Below are positions 40,001 to 51,977 of a stretch of DNA of 64,000 nt, piece by piece. The DNA is from CAVQZA01 sp963724805 (GTDB taxonomy: Bacteria > Actinomycetota > Thermoleophilia > Gaiellales > Gaiellaceae): contig CAVRWA010000011.1 in assembly GCA_963724805.1 (NCBI GenBank), forward strand, positions 992,001 to 1,056,000, given 5' to 3'. Numbering within the stretch: position 1 is the first letter of the stretch; every line of letters starts with the position of its first letter. The position numbers and the translations under genes are program-made. Under the pieces are notes generated by a model, which was not told where the DNA came from, searched no databases, and saw only the letters and a list, made by a program, of their open reading frames with translations.

Positions 40001-43000
40001 ACTCGGTCACCATCACCGCCCAGCTCGCCGACACCAACGGCAACGCTGTCTCCACCAGCGGCCTCACCGTCAACTGGTCGAAGACCGGCGCCGGCGGCTC
40101 CCTCGGCTCCCCCAGCTCCACCACCAACGGCTCCGGTGTCGCCACCGTCAGCTTCACCACCTCCACCGTCGCCGGCACAGCCCACACGGTCACCGGCGAC
40201 GACGGCACCCGCAACGGCACCACGAGCGCGATCACCACCGTGCCGGGCGTCGCCGCGACGCTGAGCCTCTCCGGCACGCCCGCCTCGGTCACGGCCGGCA
40301 ACGCGGCGAGCGTCACCGTCACCGCGAAGGACGCGAACGGCAACACGGCCACGGGCTACGTCGGCACCGTGCACTTCACCTCGACCGACGGCGGCGCCAG
40401 CCTGCCGGGCGACTACACGTTCACCGGCGGCGACGCGGGCGCCCACACCTTCTCGAACGCGTACACGCTGCAGACGGCCGGCTCGCGCACCGTCACGGCG
40501 ACCGACACGGTGACCGGCACGATCACGGGCACGAGCGCCGCGATCACGGTCAACTCGGCCGGTGCCACAACACTCGTTCTCAGCGCCACCCCGGCGTCGG
40601 TCACGGCCGGCAACACCGGCTCGGTCACGGTCACGGCGAGGGACGCGTTCGGCAACACCGCCGCGGGCTACACCGGCACCGTCCACTTCACCTCCACCGA
40701 CGGCGCCGCCGTGCTGCCGGGCGACTACGCCTTCACCGGCGGCGACGCGGGCGTCCACACCTTCACCAACGCCTACACGCTGAAGACCGCCGGCTCGCGC
40801 ACGCTCACCGCCACCGACACCGTTACAAGCACGACTGCCGGCACCAGCGCCGGCATCACGGTCGACCCGGCCGCCGCGGCGACCCTCGTCCTCTCCGCCA
40901 CCCCGGCCTCCGTCACCGCGGGCACCACCGGCTCGGTCACCGTCACCGCGAAGGACGCCTTCGGCAACACCGCCACCAGCTACACGGGCACGGTCCACTT
41001 CACCTCCACCGACGGCGCGGCCAGCCTGCCGGGCAACTACGCGTTCACCGGCGGAGACGGCAGGCATCCACACCTTCACCAACGCCTACACCCTGAGGAC
41101 GGCCGGCTCGCGTACGCTCACCGCGACCGACACGGTCACCGGCACCATCACGGGCACGAGCTCCGGGATCACGGTCAACCCGGCCGCCGCAGCGACGTTC
41201 GACGTCACGGCGGCCGGCTCGAGCACCGCCGGCAACTCGGTCAACGTGACGATCACCGCGCGGGACGCATTCGGGAACGTCGCCACCGGCTACACGGGCA
41301 CCGTTCACCTCACCTCCACCGACGGCGCAGCGACGCTGCCGGGCGACTACATGTTCACCGGCGGCGACAACGGCGTCCACGCGCTCTCCGTGACGCTGAA
41401 GACCGTGGGCTCCCAGACGGTGACCGCGACCGACACTGTGACGGGGTCGATCACGGGCACGACCTCGGCCGTCACCGTGAGCCCGGCCGCGGCCACGACG
41501 CTCGTCCTCTCGGGCACGCCCGCCTCGGTCACGGCCGGCAACTCGGCAGGCGTGACGGTCACTGCGAAGGACGCCTACGGGAACACGGACACGAACTACT
41601 CCGGCACCGTTCACCTCACCTCCACCGACCCGGCGGCGGTGCTCCCGGCCGACTACACCTTCACCGGCGGCGACGCAGGCGTCCACGCGCTCTCGGCGAC
41701 GCTCGAGACCGCCGGCTCGCGCACCCTCACCGCCACCGACACGGTCACCGGCTCGATCACCGGAACGAGCGCGAGCATCACCGTCGACCCGGCGACGGCA
41801 ACCACGCTCGTCCTCTCGGGCACGCCCGCCTCGGTCACGGCCGGCAACTCGGCAGGCGTGACGGTCACTGCGAAGGACGCCTACGGGAACACGGACACGA
41901 ACTACCTCGGCACCGTTCACCTCACCTCCACCGACCCGGCGGCGGTGCTCCCGGCCGACTACACCTTCACCGGCGGCGACGCAGGCGTCCACGCGCTCTC
42001 GGCGACGCTCGAGACCGCCGGCTCGCGCACCCTCACCGCCACCGACACGGTCACCGGCTCGATCACCGGAACGAGCGCGAGCATCACCGTCAACCCAGCG
42101 GCCGCGGCGACGCTCCACCTGAGCGGCACACCCGCCTCGGTCACCGCCGGCACCGCGGCCTCGGTCACCGTCACCGCCAGGGACGCGTTCGGCAACACGG
42201 CGATCGGCTACACCGGCACCGTGCACTTCACCTCCACCGACGGCGCCGCCGGCCTGCCGAGCGACTACACCTTCGTGGGCGGCGACGCAGGCGCGCACAC
42301 GTTCACCAACGCGTACACGCTGCAGACGGCGGGCTCGCGCACGATCACCGCCACCGACACGGTCACCGGCACCGTCACGGGCACGAGCGCCGGGATCACC
42401 GTCAACCCGGCCTCTGCAGCGACACTCGTACTGAGCGGCACACCCGCCTCTGTCACCGCGGGGACGACCGGCTCGGTCACCGTCACCGCCAGGGACGCGT
42501 TCGGCAACACCGCTACCGGCTACACGGGCACCGTCCACTTCACCTCCACCGACGGCGCCGCCGTGCTGCCGGGCGACCACACGTTCACCGGCGGCGACGC
42601 GGGCGTCCACACCTTCACGAACGCCTACACGCTGAAGACCGCCGGCTCCCGCACGCTCACCGCCACCGACACGGTCACCGGCACTGTCACCGGCACCAGC
42701 GCAGGCATCACCGTGAACCCGGCCGCCGCTGCGATCCTCGAGGTGACCGCCTCCGGCACCGCGACCGCCGGCGGCGCGACGAACGTCACGGTCACGGCGA
42801 GGGACGCCTTCGGCAACATCGCCACCGGCTATGTCGGCACCGTCCACTTCACCTCCACCGATCCCGCGGCGACGCTCGCGGGCGACTACGCGTTCACCGG
42901 CGGCGACGCGGGCGTCCACGTCGTCCCGACGACGCTGAAGACCGCGGGATCGCAGGCGGTCACGGCGACCGACACCGTCACCGGCACGATCACGGGGACG

Positions 43001-46000
43001 ACGTCCTCGATCGCGGTGAGCCCGGCTGCGACCTCGACGCTCGCGCTCTCCGGCAACCCGGCCTCGGTCGCCGCCGGCAACGCCGCGTCGGTCACCGTCA
43101 CCGCCAGGGATGCCTACGGCAACACCACCCCGGCGTACACGGGCACCGTCCACTTCACCTCGACCGACGGCGCGGCGAGCCTCCCGAGCGACTACACCTT
43201 CACCGGCGGCGACAACGGCGTCCATGCGTTCACGAACGCCTACATCCTCACGACGGTCGGCTCGCGCACTGTCACTGCGACCGACACGGTCACCGGGTCG
43301 ATCACGGGCACGACCACCGCGATCGCCGTCAACCCGGCGGGCGCCTCGATGCTCGTCCTCTCGGGCACCCCCGCTTCGGTCACAGCCGGCAGCACCGGCT
43401 CGGTCACCGTCACCGCGAAGGACGTCTACGGCAACACCGACACGGGCTACACGGGCACCGTGCACTTCACCTCCACCGACGGCGCCGCGGTGTTGCCGGG
43501 CGACTACGCCTTCGTCGGCGGCGACAACGGCGTCCACACCTTCACCAACGCCTACACCCTGAAGACGGCGGGCTCCCGGACGCTCACCGCCACCGACACG
43601 GTCACCGGCACTGTCACCGGCACGAGCGCCGCGATCACTGTCAACCCGGCCTCCTCGGTGAGCCTGACGCTGTCAGGGACTCCCGCCTCGGTCACCGCGG
43701 GCACCTCCGCGTCCGTCACGGTCACCGCGAAGGACGCCTTCAACAACACCGCCACCGGCTACACCGGCACCGTCCACTTCACCTCCACCGACGGCGCCGC
43801 GAGCCTGCCGAGCGACTACACCTTCGTCGGCGGCGACGCAGGCACGCACACCTTCTCGAGCGCCTACACACTCAACACCGCCGGCTCACGCACAGTCACC
43901 GCGACCGACACAGTGACCGGCTCGATCACGGGCACCAGCGGGGCGATCACGGTCAACCCGGCGGCCGCGGCGACCCTGGTCCTCTCCGCCACCCCGGCCT
44001 CGGTCACCGCGGGCACCACGGGCTCGGTCACCGTCACCGCCAAGGACGGCCTCGGCAATACGGCCACGGGCTACACCGGCACCGTCCACTTCACCTCCAC
44101 CGACGGCGCCGCCGTGCTGCCGGGCGACTACGCCTTCACCGGCGGCGACGCGGGCGTCCACACCTTCACCAACGCCTACACGCTGAAGACCGCCGGCTCG
44201 CGCACCCTCACCGCCACCGACACCGTTACAAGCACGACTGCCGGCACCAGCGCCGGCATCACGGTCGACCCGGCAACCGCGGCGACCCTCGTCCTCTCCG
44301 CCACCCCGGCCTCGGTCACCGCGGGCACCACCGGCTCGGTCACCGTCACCGCGAAGGACGCCTTCGGCAACACCGCCACCAGCTACACCGGCACCGTCCA
44401 CTTCACCTCCACCGACGGCGGCGCGACACTGCCGGGCGACTATGCCTTCGTCGGCGGCGACAACGGCGTCCACACCTTCACCAACGCCTACACCCTGAAG
44501 ACGGCGGGCTCGCGCACCCTCACCGGCACCGACACGGTCACCGGCACGGTCACCGGCACGAGCGCAGCGATCACCGTCAACCCGGCCGCCGCCGCCACTC
44601 TCGAGCTGACGGGCACGCCGGCCTCGGTCACCGCGGGCAACACGGCCTCGGTCACCGTCACCGCGAAGGACGCGTTCGGCAACACCGCCACCGGCTACAC
44701 CGGCATCGCCCACTTCAGCTCCAGCGACGGCGCCGCGACGCTGCCGGGCGACTACACCTTCGTGGGCGGCGACAACGGCAACCACACCTTCTCGACGACC
44801 CTGCGGACGGCCGGCTCGAGGACGGTCACCGCGACCGACACCGTCACGGCGACGATCACGGGGACGAGCGCGGCGATCACCGTGAGCCCGGCGGCCGCTG
44901 CGAGCCTGGCCCTGACCGGCACTCCTGCCTCCGTCACCGCGGGCACCTCGGCGAACGTCACGGTCACCGCGCAGGATGCCTTCGCAAACACCGTCACCGG
45001 CTACACCGGCACCGTCCACTTCACCTCCACCGACGGCGCCGCGACGCTGCCGGCGAACTACACCTTCACCGCGGGTGACAACGGCACCCACACCTTCTCG
45101 GCGACCCTGAAGACGGCCGGGTCGCGGACGATCACCGCCACCGACACGGTGACCGGCTCGATCAACGGCACGAGTTCGGGCATCACCGTCGATCCGGCGG
45201 CCGTGAGCGGCTCCGTCTCGACGGTCTCGTCCAGCCCGCCGTCCGTCCCGGCCGACGGCTCCACGACCTCGACCATCACCGTCACGCTGACCGACGCCTT
45301 CGGGAACCCGGTCGCGGGCAAGTCCGTCTCGCTCGGCCAGACCGGCTCCTCGACGATCTCCGCCGCGAGCGGCCCGTCGAGCGCGGGCGGCGTCGTCACC
45401 TTCACCGTCAAGAGCACGACCGCCGAGACCGTCACCTACACGGCGACCGACTCGACCGACTCCGTGACGCTGAGCCAGACGGCGGACGTCGCGTTTGCGA
45501 TCGGCAGCCTCGACCACATCGTGGCCACGCCCTCGAGCTCGACGATCGGCGCCGGCGGCAGCCAGAGCTACACGGTCGAGGCGTTCGACGTGTTCAACAA
45601 CTCGCTCGGCGACGTGACCGGCAGCACGGGCTTCGGGATCACCCCGGACGGCTCGTGCACGGGCGCGTCGTGCACCGCGACGGTCGTCGGCTCGCACACG
45701 GTGACGGCGACCTATGCCGGCCAGACCGACACCTCCACGCTCACCGTCGTCTCGGCCCCCGCGGATCCGTCCGCCTCCACGATCGCGGCCGCGCCCGGCT
45801 CGATCACGGCGAACGGCACGTCGACCTCCGCGGTCACCGTCCAGCTCAAGGACATCTTCGGCAACAACCGCGGAAGCGGCGGCAACGTCGTCGCGCTCGC
45901 GACCACGACAGGGACGCTGTCGGGCGTGACCGACAACGGCAACGGCACCTACTCGGCCACGCTCACGTCGGCCACCTCGGTCGGCACGGCCTCGATCACC

Positions 46001-49000
46001 GGGACCCTGGACGGCGTCGCGATCGTGAGCACCGCCAGCGTCGTCTTCACCCCGGGCGCGGCGACACACCTCGCCGTCACCGGCGCGGCCTCGACGACCG
46101 CAGGCGTCGCGGCGGGCGTCACCGTCACCGCGAAGGACGCCTTCAACAACACCGCGACCGGCTACACCGGCACCGTCCACTTCACGAGCTCCGACGGCGG
46201 CGCGACGCTGCCGGGCGACTACACCTTCGCCGGCGGTGACGCGGGCTCGCACGCGTTCTCCGCGACGCTGACGACCGCCGGCTCGCAGTCGGTCACCGCG
46301 ACCGACACGGTCACCGGGTCGATCAACGGCTCGCATTCGATCACGGTCAACCCTGCCGCGGCCGCCTCGTTCGACGTCACTCCGGCCGGCGGGCCGCAGA
46401 CTGCGGGCGGCGCGTTCAACGTCACCGTGACGGCCAGGGACGCCTTCGGCAACGTCGCGACGGGCTATACGGGCACCGTGCACTTCACGAGCAGCGACGG
46501 CACGGCGACGCTCCCGGCCGACTACGCCTTCGTCGCCGGCGACTCGGGCGTCCACACCTTCTCGGTGACGCTGAAGACCGCGGGCTCGCAGACAATCACC
46601 GCGACCCAGGGCGGCGTCACCGGCACGACGCCGTCGATCACGATCGATCCGGCCGCGGTCGCGAGCTTCACGCTCACGGGCGTCCCGGCGGCGGTGGTCT
46701 CGGGCACTCCCGCGAGCGTCATCGTCACCGCGCATGACGCATTCGCCAACACCGTGACCGCGTACACCGGCTCGGTCCACTTCTCGAGCAACGACCCGCT
46801 GGCCCTAGTGCCGGGCGACTACACGTTCACCGGCGGCGACGCGGGCGTGCACACGTTCACCAACGCCTACACCCTGCTCACCACCGGCGCCCGGACGGTC
46901 ACCGCGACCGACACGATCAGCCCGGCCGTCAACGGCACGAGCGCGTTCATCACCGTGACACCCGGCTCCGCCTCGGGCACGACCTCGACGATCGCGGCCG
47001 GCCCGACGTCGATCCAGGCCAACGGCACCTCGACCTCGACGCTCACGGTGCAGCTCGAGGACGTGACCGGCAACGACCTCACCGCCGGCGGCAACGCGGT
47101 CGCGCTCTCGACGACGAGCGGAACGATCGGCGCGATCACCGACCACGGCGACGGCACCTACACGGCGACGCTGACCTCGTCGACGGTCGCGGGCGTCGCC
47201 TCGATCAGCGGCACCGTCGACCTCGCGCCGATCGCGATCGGGACGACCGTCACGTTCACGCCCGGCCCGGCGGCGAGCTTCGCCGTGACCGGGCCGGCAA
47301 CGGCGACCGCCGGCACGGCCGGCACCTACACCGTCACCGCGAAGGACGCCTTCGGGAACACGGCGACCGGCTACACCGGCACAGTCCACCTCACGAGCTC
47401 CGATCCGCAGGCCGTGCTCCCCGCCGACTACACCTTCACGGGCGGCGACGCAGGCGTGCACGCCTTCTCGGTGACGCTCAAGTCGGCCGGCACCCGCACC
47501 GTAACCGCCACGGACACCCTCACGGGCTCGATCAACGGCACGAGCGCCGGTACCGCTGTCACCGGCCTCGGCGTCGACGCCAACGTCTCGACGGTCACAG
47601 CGAGCCCGACTCCCATCGTCGCCGACGGCTCGGCCACGACGACGGTCACTGTCACACTGAAGGACCAGTACGGCAACACGGTCGCGGGCAAGGCCATCGC
47701 GGTCTCGAACACGGGCAGCGCGACGCTCTCCTCGGGCGGCAGCGGCACGAGCGACGCCGCGGGTGTCGCCTCCTTCACCTCGACCGACTCGACCCCCGAG
47801 AACGTCACCTACAGCTCGACCGGCGACGGCGTGACCCTGACCCAGCAAGCCTCCGTGAACTTCACCACGGGCACGCTCGACCACATCGTGGTCAGCCCGT
47901 CGAGCGCCACGATCACCGCGGACGGCCCGGGGCAGACCTACACCGTCACGGGCTACGACGCGCTGAACAACTCGCTCGGCGACATGACGACAGACACGAC
48001 CTTCACGATCTCGCCCGACGGCTCCTGCACGGGCGCGACCTGCAGCGCCACGACGGCCGGCTCGCACACCGTCACCGCAACCGACACGAGCACCGGCACG
48101 ATCAGCGACACAGCGACCCTCAACGTCAACGCAGGCGCGCCCTCGACCCTCAGCTCCACGATCACCGCCAGCCCGGGCTCGGTCGTCGCCGACAACACGA
48201 CCTCGACGATCACCGTCCGGCTGAAGGACGCCGCCGGCAACAACGTCCCGAGCTCGGGCGGCACCGTCGCGCTCGCGACGACGCTCGGAACGCTCTCCGC
48301 GGTCACCGACAACGGCAACGGCACCTATACGGCGACGGTGAAGTCCACGCTCGTCGGCACCGCAACCATCACCGGCACGCTCAACGCGTCCGCGCTCGCG
48401 AGCTCGACCGGCGTCACCTTCGTGCCGGGCCCGGCGACCCACTTCGTCCTCACCGACCCGGGCTCCGCAACCGCCGGCTCCTCGTTCAACGTCACCGTCA
48501 CCGCGAAGGACGCCTTCAACAACACGGCGACCGGCTACCTCGGCACCGTCCACTTCACGAGCACCGACGGCGCGGCCACGCTGCCCGGCAACTACGGCTT
48601 CGTCGGCGGCGACGCGGGCGTGAACGTCTTCCCGGTCACGCTCAAGACCGCGGGCTCGCAGACGGTCACCGCCACCGACACGGTCACGGGCTCGATCAAC
48701 GGCACGACCGGCGCGATCGGCGTCAGCCCCGGCCCGGTCAGCGCGACGGCCTCGACAATGACGCGCAGCCCGGCCTCGGTGCCCGCCGACGGCTCGACCA
48801 CCTCCGCCGTCGGCGTCACGCTGAAGGACGCCTACGGCAACGTCGTTGCGGGCAAGGTGGTGACGCTCGGCGCCGGCGGCGGCAGCTCGAGCTGGAGCCC
48901 GCTCACCGACACCACCAACGGCAGCGGCGTGGCGAGCTTCGCGGTCAAGGACACCGAGGTCGAGAACGTCGTCTACAACGCGACCGACACGTCCGACGCC

Positions 49001-51973
49001 CTGGCGCTCACCGACACGGCCACGGTCTCGTTCGTCGCCGGCTCGCTCAACTCCATCACGCTGAACCCGGCCAACGCCACGGTCGCGGCCGGCGTCGGCC
49101 AGACGTACACCGTCCGCGGCTACGACGCATACAGCCACGACCTCGGCGACGTGACCCCGGGCACGACCCTGACGATCAACCCGAACGGCTCCTGCGTCGC
49201 CGCCACCTGCACCGCCACCATCGCCGGCCCGCACACCGTGGTCGCGGACAACGCCGGCCATACGACGACCGCGAGCCTGACCGTCACCCCGGCCGCGGCC
49301 TCCGCCGCCAACTCGACGATCACCGCAGCCCCCGGCGCGATCACCGCCGACGGCCTTTCGACCTCGACGATCACCGTCCGCCTCAAGGACGCGTACTTCA
49401 ACACCGTCGTCACGAGCGGCGGCACGGTCGCCCTCTCCACGACGGGCGGCGCCCTCTCGGCGGTCACGGACAACGCCGACGGCACGTACACGGCCACCCT
49501 CACCTCGCCGACCAGCCCTGGCAGCGGCACCGTCAGCGGCACCCTGAACGGCACGCCGATCGGCGGCACCGCCACCGTCACCTTCGGCGCCGCCCCGCCT
49601 GGACCGGCCTCGGGTGCGACCTCGACGATCACCGCTAGCCCGACCTCGATCCAGGCCGACGGCAGCTCGACCTCGACGATCACCGTCCGGCTCAAGGACG
49701 CCTCCGGCACCAACCTGGTCGCCGGCGGCGACACGGTCGCCCTGGCGACCACCGGCGGCACGCTCTCCGCGGTCACCGACAACGGCAACGGCACCTACAC
49801 CGCCACCCTCACCTCCCCGGCCAGCCCGGGCAGCGGCACCGTCAGCGGCACCGTCAACGCTGCGGCGATCACCGATACCGCCACCGTCACCTTCACCGCC
49901 GGCCCACCGCCGCCGCCCGGCCCGGCCGACGGGACGACCTCGACGATCACCGCGGCTCCGGCGTCGATCGTCGCGAACGGCGCCTCGACCTCGACGATCA
50001 CGGTCCGGCTCAAGGACGCCTCCGGCACCAATCTCGTCGCGGGCGGCGACGCCGTCGCGCTCTCGACGACCGGAGGCACGCTCTCCGCGGTCACCGACAA
50101 CGGCAACGGCACCTACACCGCCACCCTCACCTCACCCGTGGCTGCCGGCAGCGCCACGGTCAGCGGCACCGTCAACGCCACGCCGATCACGAGCACCGCC
50201 AACGTCACCTTCACGAGCCCGGGCTCGCCGCCGGCGCTGCTCGCCGCCACGGTCACCGGCGCGACCCTCATTCTCACCTACGACCAGACCCTCGACGGGA
50301 CCTCGGTGCCCGCGCCCAGCGACTTCAACGTCGTCCAGAACCTGATTGCGCAGGGCACGCCCACCGGCGTCGCGGTCTCGGGCACGACGGTCACGATCTC
50401 GCTCGCCGCGACCGTGAACTCCGGCGACGTAGTCACGATCGACTACACGGGTACTGCGACTAAGAACCTCACGGGCCAGCCGGCGGCGACGTTCACCGGC
50501 CAGCCCGTCGCTGTCGGCACCCCGCCGCCCCCGGGCCCGAGTCCGGTCGTCTGCACGCCGCCGCAGGTCGTGAACTCGGCCGGCACCGGCTGCTTCACCC
50601 CGCGGCCTCCGCCGCCGCCCGTCGTGTTCCTCGGGACGAACCCCGCCGACGGCGCGATCCTCGGCTCGATCGGCTCGATCACCTTCAACGCCAACCACGA
50701 CACGAGCTGGTACGCGATCACGGTGACCCGTGACGGCGACGCGCCGCAGGATCTCCTCCCGGGCTCCGGCGCGTCGTACACGACAGCGTTCTCCGCCTCC
50801 GTCGGAGGCACCTACACGATCGACGCGTTCATGGACGACGGCTACAACCCGCGCCAGCACATCCACGCCCAGTTCACGATCGTGGGATCGGGGATTCCGG
50901 GCATCGGCGTCCCGGGCGCGGGCGGCAGCGTCGACGCGGGCGACGGCGTCGGCAGCGCATCATGGCCCGCAGGGACGTTCTCCGACCCGGTGATCGTCCG
51001 CATCGACGCGGTCACGAGCACCGGGGTCGTGGCGGTCCCCGTCGGCAGCCTCGCGTACCAGGTCACCGCGACGCGGATCCGCGACGGGTCCCCGGTTCAC
51101 GTCCTCGGGGGCGTGGTCGACGTCCAGTTCAAGAACGCCCCGGCCGACGCCACTCCATCGACTTCGGAGGACGGGCTCGGATGGACGACGGTGCCCACGC
51201 TGCCCTCGCTCAGTCTGCCCGACGGCCAGCCGGACGGAGCGTTCCGCGACTCGGACAACACCGTGCACATCCTGACCCGGCACCTGAGCTACTTCGCGCT
51301 GTTCTCGCCCGCAACGACCAAGCTCGCCTTCCAGGTGGTCGGCACCGTGCGCTTCACCTGGGGCCTCGACAAGTATGTTGGCGCCCGGATCTCGCTCACG
51401 CATGCCGCGATGGTCACCGCCAGGCTCTACAGCCCGAAGGGGACCAAGCTCAAGACGTGGCTGCGCCCCGCCAAAGCCGGCAACTCGATCCTCAAGCTCA
51501 AGCTGCCGCCCGCGGCGCACAAGCCGGGCACGTACAGGATCACCTTCACGGCGCGCGCGAAGAGCGCAACCGCGGTGCAGACGATCAGGGTGCGCGTCCT
51601 GCCGAACCTGACGCTGGGGACGCGGAAGACCCCGGCGCGGTCGGTGGTTCTCTCCGTCCCGGCCGGGAGCGCGATTGCGGCGAAGCTGCACGGCCTCCGG
51701 ACGAGCGTGGTCTCGGGCGACGCGGAAAACACCTTCCGCGCGACCGCCAACGTCAGCCGCGACGTGGTCGTGATCGTGATCGACGCCGACCAGGCCGGGA
51801 TCGCGACGATCAGGGACCTGCACGCCGTCTTCCCGCGCGTGCGCATCCTCGCGCTCTCGGGCGACTCCGCTCTCCTCGCCCGAGCGGTGCCGGCCGGTGC
51901 CACGGTCGCGCTGCCCAGCTCGACCTCGGCGGCGCTGGTCGCCAAGACGGTCGAACGGCTCGCGGCCCTCTAG
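25075..51973 (+). CDS. Giant exported Ig-like repeat protein, about 8,965 residues (one frameshift as sequenced)
   Basis: This is probably a surface or secreted adhesin or matrix protein. Translation from ATG 25075 gives a basic N-terminus and hydrophobic helix (about 17-38), a unique domain to about residue 224, then repeats: 19 type-A, 9 type-B of 120 residues, and about 28 type-C of 100-104 residues mixed with invasin-like modules. The C-terminus holds an SwmB-like Ig domain, a Pro-rich linker, a ZU5-like region and a degenerate receiver-like fold. The first frame runs sensibly to 41058. Removing one G at 41059-41060 joins it to the frame ending at the TAG at 51971-51973. Without correction the first frame runs on to 45078 as a His/Arg-rich false translation. 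There is no LPxTG motif or C-terminal anchor helix, so attachment is unclear. The ends of neighbouring genes lie very close. Confidence 0.85.
25747..33633 (+). repeat. Type-A repeat array, 19 copies of about 400-430 bp
   Basis: Each unit of about 130-143 residues begins like AVTFAGSPQTGxARSTWTVGF. It has GDTITVxFxxGFSVPATPT and one Cys in a FxNCSA-type motif, a second Cys in DNGGTCxLxNS, and ends KTSxDTTAANP. The two Cys recur in nearly every unit and probably form one disulfide per domain. Copies start near 25747, 26152, 26569, 26983, 27397, 27817, 28240, 28660, 29077, 29473, 29872, 30270, 30697, 31135, 31564, 31993, 32410, 32824 and 33244. They are diverged, so older than the type-B copies. 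Confidence 0.85.
33646..36888 (+). repeat. Type-B repeat array, nine units, seven at exactly 360 bp
   Basis: The 120-residue units read RLVVTGSASQTAGAAQALTI, then KNLTFSGANSSTNP, SMKLYKxEAATVAVTDGT and DRLSVTVNPAAA. They start at 34012, 34372, 34732, 35092, 35452, 35812 and 36172 in strict 360-base register. A diverged unit lies before them (33646) and one after (36532). The pair of units at about 34450-35090 recurs almost base for base at about 35890-36530, offset 1,440 bases. No cysteines are present. Confidence 0.9.
36889..38448 (+). repeat. First type-C repeat cluster (312-bp units, 624-bp duplication)
   Basis: Five units of 104 residues have the core SVTVTAKDAFGNTATGYTG, HFTSTDGAAVLPSDYTFTGG, YTLKTAGSRTLTATDT and SAGITVNPAAA. 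They start near 36889, 37201, 37513, 37825 and 38137. Units 1-2 and 3-4 are almost identical over about 600 bases at a 624-base offset, differing at a few bases, which points to a recent two-unit duplication. The fold should be an Ig-like beta sandwich. Confidence 0.9.
38449..39654 (+). repeat. Alternating invasin-like (type D) and type-C modules
   Basis: Two type-D modules (ATSTIxAAPGSITADGSSTST through SVTDNANGTYTATLTSSTTAG) flank two diverged type-C modules near 38746 and 39058. The type-D modules resemble Big_1/invasin-type Ig domains. The two D copies are nearly identical at DNA level, so they duplicated recently despite the modules between them. Confidence 0.8.
39655..40254 (+). repeat. 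Tandem 300-bp duplication (type E)
   Basis: Positions 39655-39954 and 39955-40254 are direct repeats. Line-by-line comparison shows one difference (g at 39733, a at 40033, giving Ala or Thr) apart from the module ends. Each encodes a 100-residue module starting QYLVGSSSYGPVAGNSVTIT. This is the youngest-looking duplication in the gene. Confidence 0.95.
40255..45200 (+). repeat. Main type-C array, 16 units of 306-312 bp
   Basis: Units start near 40255, 40561, 40873, 41185, 41491, 41797, 42103, 42415, 42727, 43033, 43345, 43657, 43969, 44281, 44593 and 44905. Those at 41491 and 41797 are nearly identical 306-base tandem copies, differing by Ser or Leu in NYSGT/NYLGT. The unit beginning at 40873 contains the frameshift. 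No cysteines are seen. Confidence 0.9.
41056..41064 (+). other. Single-base frameshift in the giant gene
   Basis: The repeat motif should read GGDAGxHTFTNAYTL. The first frame gives GGDGRHPHLHQ. Treating one G of the gacggca string (41059 or 41060) as extra restores GGDAGIHTFTNAYTL in the frame used downstream. There is no long homopolymer or obvious slippery heptamer. Confidence 0.85.
45201..50219 (+). repeat. Distal mosaic of invasin-like, Cys-pair and type-C modules
   Basis: A recurring set is seen three times (from about 45200, 47570 and 48736). It is an invasin-like module (VPADGSTTSTITVTL, AGKxVSLG), then a module with a tight Cys pair (PDGSCTGASCTA, PDGSCTGATCSA, PNGSCVAATCTA), then a type-D module. 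Type-C units lie between them near 46066, 46370, 46665, 47272 and 48430. Three type-D modules in a row (about 49291, 49608, 49920) close the region, separated by Pro-rich spacers. Confidence 0.8.
50220..51970 (+). other. C-terminal modules of the giant protein
   Basis: In order these are an SwmB-like Ig domain (TLILTYDQTLDGTSVPAPSD, near residue 8390), a Pro-rich linker with a CTPPQVV-GTGCF Cys pair, an Ig-like domain (FLGTNPADGAILGSI), a ZU5-like stretch (GGSVDAGDGVG, SWPAGTFSDPVIVRIDA), a basic beta-rich domain, and a last (beta-alpha)5 segment, about residues 8855-8964. The final segment resembles a response-regulator receiver (DVVVIVIDAD, RVRILALSGD, VPAGATVALPSS) without the phosphorylation set. 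Domain names are by eye. Confidence 0.6.
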
Positions 51974-51977
51974 CGAC

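Noticed and set aside
33646..40254. Regular repeats considered as a CRISPR array
   Set aside because: Units are 300-360 bases, in frame and coding, without short palindromic repeats and unique spacers or cas genes.
41061..45078. Continuation of the first giant-gene frame after the frameshift
   Set aside because: The translation turns into His/Arg/Gly-rich noise while the repeat motif continues in another frame.
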